A program made the position numbers and the translations under genes. The notes beneath the pieces were generated by a model, which saw nothing but the letters and a program-made list of their open reading frames with translations, searched no databases and was not told where the DNA came from. From the NCBI GenBank assembly GCA_026197195.1, contig JAPHUG010000162.1, positions 1-14,351 of the forward strand: a stretch of DNA of 14,351 bases, given 5' to 3'. Below are positions 1-5,813 of the stretch, piece by piece. Source of the stretch: Sedimenticola sp. (lineage in GTDB: Bacteria; Pseudomonadota; Gammaproteobacteria; Chromatiales; Chromatiaceae). Within the stretch, counting starts at the first letter, position 1. Each line of letters opens with the position of its first letter.

Positions 1-482
1 AGTTTCCAGTTGAGGTAGAGCATCAGGCCAAGCAGGCCCATAATGGCGAGGGAGTCCCTGATCAGAGTGACGATGACATAGGAGGCCGAACTTGTGAGCT
101 GCTCCACATTAAAGGTCACTTTTGACAACACCACGCCGGCCGAGTTGTTGTCATAAAAGCGGGTCGGCATCACCAGCAGCTTCTGCAGCATCAGCTCCCG
201 GAGGTTGAAGACCACCCGTGTGGCTACGGACTCCATGGCAACTGAGCTGATCAGGGTGGCTACAGCCTGAACCAGTGCGAGGCCAATCAGAAGCAGCGGA
301 ACCAGAATGATCATTTGTGGATCTTTTTCGACAAAACTGCCATCCAGCAAAGGCTTCATCAGATAGGGCATAGCAGGCTGGGTCGCCGCCAATACAATCG
401 TCCCCAGGATAGAGACCAGAAAGACACGCCAGTGGGGGCGGACGTATTGCAGGAGTCTTTTGTACTGGGTGAGGGATGTCAT
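1..482 (-). CDS. msbA: MsbA-type lipid A export ABC transporter, N-terminal part (partial)
   Basis: The gene starts at the ATG at 482 and runs off the left edge, so about 160 N-terminal residues are visible. MsbA is an inner-membrane half-transporter that flips lipid A-core to the periplasmic face using ATP. What can be seen is the start of the transmembrane domain: a hydrophobic helix at about residues 20-40, the signature PYLMKPLLDGSF at 39-50, a second helix at about 58-80, then FYDNNSAGVVLSKVTFNVEQ at about 109-128. These match MsbA (compare LLKPLLDDGF and FFDKQSTGTLLSRITYDSEQ in E. coli, recalled). The ATPase domain is outside the window. No upstream in-frame start exists before a stop, so this ATG is the start, although no clear Shine-Dalgarno precedes it. 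The neighbouring LPS genes (waaA, wzz) support MsbA over another ABC exporter. Confidence 0.88.
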   Translation of the reverse strand, partial: MTSLTQYKRLLQYVRPHWRVFLVSILGTIVLAATQPAMPYLMKPLLDGSFVEKDPQMIILVPLLLIGLALVQAVATLISSVAMESVATRVVFNLRELMLQKLLVMPTRFYDNNSAGVVLSKVTFNVEQLTSSASYVIVTLIRDSLAIMGLLGLMLYLNWK

Positions 483-741
483 TTGATAAACAGTTTTGCT
501 ATGGCGGCTTTATATCAAGTATCTGTGTTAAGGAGGGAAATGGTTTGGATGATTGCTGAGACAATGATAACCGAAAACCTATGTGGCATACACTGGATTT
601 TCTGTAAGTATTTGTTTGTGATTGAAAATGCCGGAAATTATTCGGTTAATCCCCAATTGGCCTGTCGATGTGCTTAGCGAGCTAATAGATCAAAAAAGAT
701 TGATCCTTTACTTTTAGCATGCTTTGGTAGGTCGGGTGTGA
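483..741. other. AT-rich intergenic region between msbA and rfaH, no gene seen
   Basis: Both flanking genes read leftward, so this gap is the downstream region of rfaH and the 5' region of msbA. On the minus strand a GATCAA/TTGATC inverted repeat (688-705) is too short and lacks a proper T run for a convincing terminator. A TATCAT hexamer on the minus strand about 90 bases before msbA resembles a -10 box but has no good -35. A plus-strand open frame starting inside msbA at 315 extends across here; its first half is antisense to msbA and it shows no family resemblance. Confidence 0.4.
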
Positions 742-1254
742 TTAACTGCTAGTTTTAAGGTTATCGATAGGAACCTCAATCTTATTTTGTTTGCCGATAA
801 GGTTGAGTAAGATGATTGCCCGGTTTTCCGCACGTTTCTCGCTGAAGATAGCCTCATATTCGGCAAGAGGCCCACTGACTAATCTAACCCTGTCTCCGTT
901 ACTGAAGTTTTTTGTCGGGAGCGTGTGCAGACCGTCCGCAGCCTCCCGTTCCCTAATCGCACTAACCAGTTGATCGGAGATTATTGCCGGATTCATGCCG
1001 ATACGAACCAGTGAACTGACTCCTCTAGTTGATCGAATGGGAGTCCAGTCGTCCAGTCCGGCAGTCAGGCGAATAAACAAGTAGCGGGGGAACAGAGGGA
1101 AGACGGTCGAGTTGTCTGGTATCAACTGCTTGATTAAAGGAAGGTAAGTAGTAAAGCCCTGCATTGAGAGCTGCGCACGTGCGATCCTTTCCTGTCGGGG
1201 TTTTGTGTGTATCAGGTGCCAAGCCGGCTGATTGGTCATTATCAGGGTATCCAT
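742..1254 (-). CDS. rfaH: RfaH-type transcription antiterminator (NusG paralogue)
   Basis: The product is 170 aa (165 aa if the ATG at 1239 is used, which sits closer to the usual start of the family). RfaH binds RNA polymerase paused at an ops site and suppresses pausing and Rho termination in long LPS, capsule and toxin operons; it may also recruit the ribosome. The NusG N-terminal domain is recognisable from AWHLIHTKPRQE (11-22), PLFPRYLFIRL (53-63) and IRSTRGVSSLVRIG (73-86). The C-terminal KOW region has GDRVRLVSGPLAEYEAIF (120-137) and IILLNLIGKQ (147-156), which matches RfaH (LLLNLINKE) better than NusG. The residue aligned with E. coli Glu48 is Phe52, while the Arg138 equivalent (Arg145) is kept. 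Its position next to a polysaccharide operon with an ops-like site supports the role. It could be a dedicated paralogue rather than the genome's only RfaH. Confidence 0.88.
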   Translation of the reverse strand: MDTLIMTNQPAWHLIHTKPRQERIARAQLSMQGFTTYLPLIKQLIPDNSTVFPLFPRYLFIRLTAGLDDWTPIRSTRGVSSLVRIGMNPAIISDQLVSAIREREAADGLHTLPTKNFSNGDRVRLVSGPLAEYEAIFSEKRAENRAIILLNLIGKQNKIEVPIDNLKTSS

Positions 1255-1526
1255 TCCATGTCAGTAGTTCAGTCGGGTGCCATTGTCTTTAAAATGTCGA
1301 CAAAGATCAATTAAATAATCGATTTTTTCATGTCGATTGGATTGATCAGGAGGCATATTTAAAATCCTTAAATGAAATCTGACGTTGATTTCCCAAGGAG
1401 GTTCAGATCGAAATTTAAATTCCCATTAAATATTGTGCGTAAGAAGAGTCATCGGTTAGTATGTGGGTCCATAAGTCATAGTTAATCTGTTGTTTAAATT
1501 TATCAGGGTCGCTGTGTAAAACTGCG

Positions 1527-1542
1527 TAGTGTGCATACACTA
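1527..1542 (+). promoter_or_regulatory. Small inverted repeat just upstream of the ops-like site
   Basis: TAGTGT at 1527-1532 and ACACTA at 1537-1542 form a perfect 6-bp stem around a GCAT loop. It ends 6 bases before the GCGGTAGC core. JUMPstart regions usually carry conserved sequence upstream of ops, but this repeat is not a recognised JUMPstart match. It could be an operator or an RNA hairpin; its role is unknown. Confidence 0.3.
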
Positions 1543-1547
1543 GGCCA

Positions 1548-1559
1548 TGCGGTAGCCTG
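1548..1559 (+). promoter_or_regulatory. ops-like RfaH recruitment element
   Basis: The sequence TGCGGTAGCCTG matches the E. coli ops consensus GGCGGTAGCGTG at 10 of 12 positions, with the GCGGTAGC core intact. It is on the plus strand, in the direction of wzz, in the non-coding leader about 210 bases before the wzz start, and next to a gene for an RfaH homologue. RfaH is known to bind ops in the exposed non-template strand of a paused elongation complex. The mismatch at position 10 could weaken the element. GGTAGC also occurs by chance inside coding regions of this window, so context carries much of the weight. Confidence 0.6.
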
Positions 1560-1593
1560 CCTGTGCATAAAAGTAAGGGGCATTGATTGCGGA

Positions 1594-1608
1594 CTACTCA
1601 TGAAGTAG
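1594..1608 (+). promoter_or_regulatory. Hairpin in the presumed wzz leader
   Basis: CTACT at 1594-1598 and AGTAG at 1604-1608 form a perfect 5-bp stem with loop CATGA, 34 bases after the ops-like site. No T run follows. It may be a pause hairpin in the leader RNA or may be chance. Confidence 0.2.
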
Positions 1609-1680
1609 CTTCACGGACTCCTGGTTCAGTTTGAATTAATCACGGCCACAGCTCGCGGACACCAAACTTGAGGTAGAAGA

Positions 1681-1700
1681 CGGCAAGCTGCCGATTATTT
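1681..1700 (+). terminator. Weak attenuator-like hairpin in the wzz leader
   Basis: CGGCA (1681-1685) and TGCCG (1689-1693) form a perfect 5-bp GC-rich stem with an AGC triloop, followed directly by ATTATTT. This has the layout of a weak intrinsic terminator between the ops-like site and wzz, which is where an RfaH-modified polymerase could read through. The stem is short and the T run is broken, so termination would be inefficient at best. Confidence 0.3.
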
Positions 1701-1766
1701 GTGATTGATACCTCCCTACTCGTTTTTTAGATGCAAACTACTTGTTGAATCTGATTGGTTCTTGGA

Positions 1767-3041
1767 ATGAATAATAAAGAAAACAAAGTATATGGTGAAG
1801 GTGACCTGATAGAGGATGAAATTAGTCTTGGCAAACTAATCAAACTGCTGTGGTCGCATAAAAACACGATTTTTGCAGTGATCCTATTGTGCACAGTGAG
1901 CGCAACCGTTTACCTCTTTTTTGCCACGCCCATTTACCAGGCCCAAAGCGTATTGCGCCTTGCGCCGGTTAAAGCGTTTGATGCCTTAAATGGCACCGGT
2001 CTTTATGATTTAAATCCCGAACAAGCGTTGCAGCGTGTCGGAGCGGCGTTAGAGTCGCATGACCTGCGTTTGAAGTTTTATCGCGCTAATCAGAAATTGT
2101 TTGGCTCAATCAATGATGAACAGAATGGCATGGAGCGGAAATTTGAAGCCTTCAGTAAAGTGGCTTTCAAAATATTGCAACCAGACCATAAAAAAGAGTT
2201 GGGGCTGAGTCCGTATATAGGAATTCAGTTGACCTACCCTGAAGGGGTTGACGGAGCAGCCATTGTTAACGGGTTGGTTGAGGCTGCTATTCGTACAGAA
2301 CGTGAAATAATTTCAAGTGATTTCAAAGTGTTCATCAAAAATCGCTTGAGTCGGCTTGAGTTGAAAACTATTGCTATGCGCGCTAAGTATGAAGCTGAGA
2401 AAGAGGCGCGAATTGCCAATCTTCTTGAGGCTGATAGTCTTAAAAAAATGACTTTACAAGATGAGTTGAAGGCACTCAGAGAAAAGATCAAAACAGAGAG
2501 AATGAATCGCATCGAAAAATTGAACGAGGCGATTGCGATTGCCACGACATTGGGGATCGAAAAGCCCACGACCCCATCAGCTTTGAGCGATAATGGTAAA
2601 GTTTTACAAGGCAATAGTTTTAAAGCTGAGGTCAATAATCAAACTATTCCGCTCTACTTTTTTGGCAGTAAGGTACTGGAGACGGAACGTGATGTGCTGC
2701 TCAATCGACGTTCAGATGATTTTGCCGAGCCGAGAATTCCTGAAATTCAGAAAGAATTACGTCTACTGGAGCACAATAGGTCCATTGAAACCCTTAATCA
2801 GCGTGAAAATGATCTATTGTTTTTTGAGGGGCAGGCGACTTTACATGAAGAAACGGCACGTTTACGCAACCTGAATATTGATCTTGCGAAGATGAAGCTT
2901 GTTGTTGTTGATCAGCCGGCTGTTGAGCCTGTGGAGCCAATGAAGCCAAGGAAAAGTCTGCTTTTGATACTGAGTTTTGTGTTTGGGCTGTTTCTGAGTT
3001 TTTTAGTTGTGTTGATGCGTAACCAAAAGGAAGATAGCTAA
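1767..3041 (+). CDS. wzz: Wzz-type polysaccharide chain-length determinant
   Basis: The product is 424 aa from the ATG at 1767; a TTG 12 bases upstream is also in frame but less likely, and neither has a strong Shine-Dalgarno. Wzz proteins are inner-membrane polysaccharide co-polymerases that set the modal length of O-antigen or related polymers made by Wzy. The layout fits: an acidic N-terminus followed by ISLGKLIKLLWSHK, a transmembrane helix at about 34-53, IYQAQSVLRLAP at about 56-67, a long charged periplasmic region with predicted coiled coil (about 195-255), a proline-rich stretch EPVEPMKPRKS before a second transmembrane helix at about 397-417, and a short basic tail. It is longer than E. 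coli WzzB or WzzE (about 325-350 aa), as in many environmental relatives. It has no kinase domain, so it is not a Wzc-type protein. It is the first gene after the ops-like site. Confidence 0.88.
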   Translation: MNNKENKVYGEGDLIEDEISLGKLIKLLWSHKNTIFAVILLCTVSATVYLFFATPIYQAQSVLRLAPVKAFDALNGTGLYDLNPEQALQRVGAALESHDLRLKFYRANQKLFGSINDEQNGMERKFEAFSKVAFKILQPDHKKELGLSPYIGIQLTYPEGVDGAAIVNGLVEAAIRTEREIISSDFKVFIKNRLSRLELKTIAMRAKYEAEKEARIANLLEADSLKKMTLQDELKALREKIKTERMNRIEKLNEAIAIATTLGIEKPTTPSALSDNGKVLQGNSFKAEVNNQTIPLYFFGSKVLETERDVLLNRRSDDFAEPRIPEIQKELRLLEHNRSIETLNQRENDLLFFEGQATLHEETARLRNLNIDLAKMKLVVVDQPAVEPVEPMKPRKSLLLILSFVFGLFLSFLVVLMRNQKEDS

Positions 3042-3122
3042 AGTTGATTTGTTGGTAGCCGTTTTTTTCTAAAGTGGATCGAGTCAATTTCATCGGAGGT
3101 GTCTTTGTTTTGGATTGTCAAG

Positions 3123-3506
3123 ATCGTCCCGAAAACCCTGCGGAAAATCAGTTATACAGACCCCACTTCTAGTAGATAGTCTTAAGGCAACTCTGGAATC
3201 AATCAGAGTTGCACTGGGATATATATCATTGCTTTTAGTACTCCGCCTGGAGAAGATGGCTCTGCGGATCTACAATATGTGCTGGCTGCGGCTCGTGAGA
3301 TTGGTGCTAACCTCAACCATTGTGCTGTGGTTTTTTAGGCAAGTCCACTGTTCCCGTGGATATCGCGGATAAGGTAAGAAAGGTCATTTCTGATGAGCTT
3401 GCAAAGCGCCAAGTAACCTATGGGTTTGATGTGGTCAGTAATCCTGAGTTTTTAAGCAAGGGCTGCTATTGAAGACTTTATGAAGCAAGGCCGTATTATT
3501 ATCGTT
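3123..3506 (+). pseudogene. ugd: Remnant of UDP-glucose 6-dehydrogenase (frameshifted, both ends missing)
   Basis: Intact Ugd (about 440 aa) oxidises UDP-glucose to UDP-glucuronate for capsule or O-antigen. Here only pieces matching roughly residues 70-170 remain, spread over frames. TLRKISYTDP (about 3135-3164) resembles the family's GRLSFTTD region. [14 protein letters not shown] (3178-3219) lies in a second frame. [20 protein letters not shown] (3237-3296) continues to a TAG at 3336. KSTVPV (3341-3358) opens a third frame leading to [13 protein letters not shown] (about 3425-3463) and a TGA at 3470. [13 protein letters not shown] (3465-3503) returns to the earlier frame, consistent with two missing bases near 3463. 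The Rossmann N-terminus and the catalytic-Cys C-terminal half are absent. Downstream to 3624 the frame stays open but loses resemblance to the family. A functional product is not possible; the reading-frame breaks could in principle be assembly errors, but the missing ends argue for true decay. Confidence 0.85.
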
Positions 3507-3609
3507 TCTATTCATCTGGCTTATCTCCCTTTAGGGGTTAATGATAAGCAGATACACAATCTAATCTACAGCCTCAGCAGTGACCCGATTTACTTGCCGC
3601 ATACTCAAA

Positions 3610-3638
3610 TTGGACTTGTTACTTGAATCCAAGATAAT
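3610..3638 (+). promoter_or_regulatory. Candidate sigma-70 promoter for the dehydratase gene
   Basis: TTGGAC at 3610-3615 and GATAAT at 3633-3638 are separated by 17 bases. The -10 matches the consensus at 5 of 6 positions and the -35 at 3 of 6. It lies after the ugd remnant and about 110 bases before the coding start, so it could keep the intact gene expressed despite the decayed DNA upstream. By-eye match only. Confidence 0.3.
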
Positions 3639-3721
3639 GAACTATTTTTCTATCTGGTTTTTTTATATCGGTGTTAAGTTCGTAATTCCATTTACTATTG
3701 TGGTTTCGATTGTCTAGCTGC

Positions 3722-3742
3722 GTAGGCTGTTCCTACAGGTGA
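3722..3742 (+). promoter_or_regulatory. Leader hairpin and Shine-Dalgarno of the dehydratase gene
   Basis: GTAGG (3722-3726) and CCTAC (3732-3736) form a perfect stem with loop CTGTT. It is followed directly by the ribosome-binding site AGGTGA (3737-3742), 6 bases before the ATG at 3749. An alternative pairing, CTGT with ACAG (3727-3730 with 3735-3738), would occupy part of the Shine-Dalgarno, so two exclusive folds are possible. Confidence 0.35.
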
Positions 3743-3748
3743 TATTTA

Positions 3749-5683
3749 ATGATGGAAAGTTTTCATAAGCGTACTGCACAGCCAGTGTTGGCAATGCCGC
3801 GATATGCAAAACGAATTATTGCGTTGGTGGTCGATGCTTCTCTCTGTGTTTTGACAGTCTGGTTTGCATACTATCTTCGATTAGGGGAGTTTGTATCGTT
3901 AGTAGGTAAGCCTTTCTTAACTGTTGCAGTTTCATTAGGGGTTGCACTGCCAATATTTATAATTTCTGGATTATATAGGGCTATATTCAGGTACTCTGGC
4001 TGGCCCGCGCTAGTCACCGTGACGCGTGCAATAGCTATTTATGGTCTAGTCTATGCATCGGTTTTCACGGCAATAGGTATACCAGGAATACCGCGAACAA
4101 TTGGTATAATTCAGCCACTCTTGCTGCTTTTTGCTGTAGGTGGATCTCGTGCTCTAGCGCGTTATTGGCTGGGTGGCATGTATCAGAGCCAACTTAAAAT
4201 TGCAGCACTTCCAAAGGCCTTGATCTATGGGGCAGGTGCATCTGGGCGACAATTGGCTTCGGCCATGTCCAATAGTATGGATCTTCGTGTAACAGGGTTC
4301 CTTGATGATGATGATCGGTTGCACGGGCATGTGTTGAATGGTCTCCCAGTCTATAGCCTTGATGATTTACAGGGATTGATAGAGACAAGGGGAGTAACGG
4401 ATGTATTGCTCGCATTGCCCTCTGTTCAACGAAAGCGTCGCAATCAGATACTTGAGGAAATGCTGAATTACCATGTGGCAGTTCGAACGCTGCCCAGTTT
4501 AGGGGATTTAACGCAGGGTAAAGTTACCACCTCTGATCTACATGAGTTGGATATTGATGATTTGCTTGGACGAGAGCCAGTTGCTCCAAATCATATTCTC
4601 TTGAATAAAAATATTACAGGGAAGATCATCCTGGTAACTGGAGCAGGGGGGTCTATAGGTAGTGAGCTTTGTCGGCAGATTGTAAAGCTCAGACCTTCAC
4701 GTTTACTATTGGTTGAGTTAAGTGAGTATGCACTCTATGTCGTACATGCTGAGATTGAAAGTTTATGTGGCAAAGAGAGTAATGTTCAATTGATTCCCTT
4801 ACTGGCTTCCGTCAGTAATATGGAGCGTATGCGAGAGATTATATCAACCTGGAAACCTCACACTGTATATCACGCAGCGGCCTATAAGCATGTCCCTTTG
4901 GTGGAGCATAATCCGGCTGAGGGCGTCCGGAATAATGTGTTTGGTACTCTTTCGGCTGCCAGGGCAGCGATGGAGCAGGGGGTGGCTGATTTTGTACTGA
5001 TTAGTACTGATAAAGCCGTACGCCCCACCAATATTATGGGTGCCAGCAAGCGCCTCGCAGAGATAGTTTTACAAGCATTGGCTGCCGAATCGCATCATAC
5101 TAAATTCTCGATGGTCAGATTTGGGAATGTTCTCGGTTCTTCAGGATCGGTTGTTCCGAAATTTCGACAGCAGATTAGAGATGGTGGTCCCATTACATTA
5201 ACCCATTCTGAAATTACTCGTTACTTTATGACTATCCCTGAGGCTGCACAGTTGGTCATTCAAGCCAGTGCGATGGCGAAAGGTGGGGATGTATTTGTGT
5301 TGGATATGGGGCAGCCTGTAAAAATTATGGACCTTGCTCGTCGAATGGTGGAGTTGTCCGGTTTGACGGTACAAGATGACTCTAATCCTGACGGTGATGT
5401 TGGTATTGAGATCACAGGATTACGGCCTGGCGAAAAACTCTTTGAAGAGCTTTTGATTGGTGACAATCCCGAGCCAACGTCACATCCAAGAATCATGAAG
5501 GCCCATGACGATTATATACCTTGGCATGATCTAGAGAAAAAACTTGATACACTACTGATAGCCCTGGATGTGAATGATATCGATGTTATTCGAGCCATGT
5601 TGGAGCAGCTTGTATCGGGTTATCAGCCTAGTGAGAGTATTGTTGACTGGGTTTATCTTGAGCAGCAGGCAGAGACAATCTAG
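3749..5683 (+). CDS. WbpM/CapD/FlaA1-family membrane UDP-sugar 4,6-dehydratase
   Basis: This 644-aa protein has the full-length architecture of the WbpM/PglF group. It has four N-terminal membrane helices (about 21-41, 53-75, 90-112 and 118-136). A first Rossmann-like domain follows, with IYGAGASGRQL (159-169) and VTGFLDDDDR (181-190). The catalytic extended-SDR domain has the nucleotide motif LVTGAGGSIGSE (295-306), then HAAAYKHVPLVE (375-386), STDKAVRPTN (419-428) and MGASK (430-434), where Met stands at the usual SDR Tyr position as in WbpM-type enzymes, and LRPGEKLFEE (558-567). These enzymes convert UDP-GlcNAc to the 4-keto-6-deoxy sugar, feeding QuiNAc/FucNAc or bacillosamine-type O-antigen sugars; the exact substrate cannot be read from sequence. 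AGGTGA 6 bases upstream supports the start. It is the only intact sugar-nucleotide enzyme in the segment, behind the ugd remnant. Confidence 0.92.
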   Translation: MMESFHKRTAQPVLAMPRYAKRIIALVVDASLCVLTVWFAYYLRLGEFVSLVGKPFLTVAVSLGVALPIFIISGLYRAIFRYSGWPALVTVTRAIAIYGLVYASVFTAIGIPGIPRTIGIIQPLLLLFAVGGSRALARYWLGGMYQSQLKIAALPKALIYGAGASGRQLASAMSNSMDLRVTGFLDDDDRLHGHVLNGLPVYSLDDLQGLIETRGVTDVLLALPSVQRKRRNQILEEMLNYHVAVRTLPSLGDLTQGKVTTSDLHELDIDDLLGREPVAPNHILLNKNITGKIILVTGAGGSIGSELCRQIVKLRPSRLLLVELSEYALYVVHAEIESLCGKESNVQLIPLLASVSNMERMREIISTWKPHTVYHAAAYKHVPLVEHNPAEGVRNNVFGTLSAARAAMEQGVADFVLISTDKAVRPTNIMGASKRLAEIVLQALAAESHHTKFSMVRFGNVLGSSGSVVPKFRQQIRDGGPITLTHSEITRYFMTIPEAAQLVIQASAMAKGGDVFVLDMGQPVKIMDLARRMVELSGLTVQDDSNPDGDVGIEITGLRPGEKLFEELLIGDNPEPTSHPRIMKAHDDYIPWHDLEKKLDTLLIALDVNDIDVIRAMLEQLVSGYQPSESIVDWVYLEQQAETI

Positions 5684-5782
5684 GGTATAACAAAAGGTGG
5701 TGACCTTGGGCAGACTTGATTTTTAATGAGCATGGTACTCAAACCACTTTAATTGGCTGCTCTCTCCGCTGTAGATTTACCC

Positions 5783-5813
5783 GAGGTATGTTTGCTATCT
5801 TAGCAATCCTATG
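5783..5813 (+). promoter_or_regulatory. GAGG-hairpin-ATG arrangement at the waaA start
   Basis: GAGG (5783-5786) lies 24 bases before the waaA ATG (5811), too far for normal initiation. Between them TTGCTA (5792-5797) and TAGCAA (5801-5806) form a perfect 6-bp stem with a TCT triloop. Excluding those 15 bases leaves 9 bases between GAGG and ATG, close to ideal spacing. Alternatively AGG (5784-5786) can pair with CCT (5808-5810) and hide the site. A minigene ATG at 5788 overlaps the same sequence and ends at the TGA at 5812-5814. Confidence 0.4.

Larger units (their letters stand above)
1255..1766. other. Long AT-rich intergenic leader between divergent rfaH and wzz
   Basis: About 0.5 kb without a convincing gene. 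It must hold the divergent promoters for rfaH (leftward) and for the wzz segment (rightward); candidate boxes such as TTGTGC at 1433 and TAGTAT at 1457 (18 bp apart) are weak. It contains an ops-like element at 1548-1559, a small hairpin just before it, and two hairpins further along in the presumed wzz leader. The segment 1300-1500 is visibly more AT-rich than the housekeeping genes to the right. Confidence 0.5.
3507..3748 (+). other. Intergenic region before the dehydratase gene, no gene recognised
   Basis: This stretch of about 240 bases holds possible further debris of the ugd remnant (a short SSDP sequence near 3577 vaguely recalls a later Ugd motif), a candidate promoter at 3610-3638, T-rich tracts near 3642-3668 and a hairpin at 3722-3736 just before the dehydratase Shine-Dalgarno. 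No protein family can be assigned. Confidence 0.35.

Noticed and set aside
315..677. A 120-codon plus-strand open frame overlapping the msbA start
   Set aside because: Its first half is antisense to conserved MsbA sequence, and the rest is AT-rich intergenic sequence with no family resemblance and no ribosome-binding site.
688..705. GATCAA/TTGATC inverted repeat as the rfaH terminator
   Set aside because: The 6-bp AT-rich stem has its T run in the loop and none after the stem on the minus strand.
1755..1766. TTG start for wzz
   Set aside because: An ATG lies four codons downstream, the added residues match nothing, and there is no better Shine-Dalgarno for the TTG.
3051..3062. A second GGTAGC (GTTGGTAGCCGT) after wzz as another ops element
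   Set aside because: Only 7 of 12 positions match the consensus, and GGTAGC also appears by chance inside coding sequence (near 10238 and 11910).
3507..3626. Continuation of the Ugd remnant through the open frame to 3624
   Set aside because: After [13 protein letters not shown] the family resemblance disappears; only a four-residue SSDP hint remains, which is too little to extend the call.
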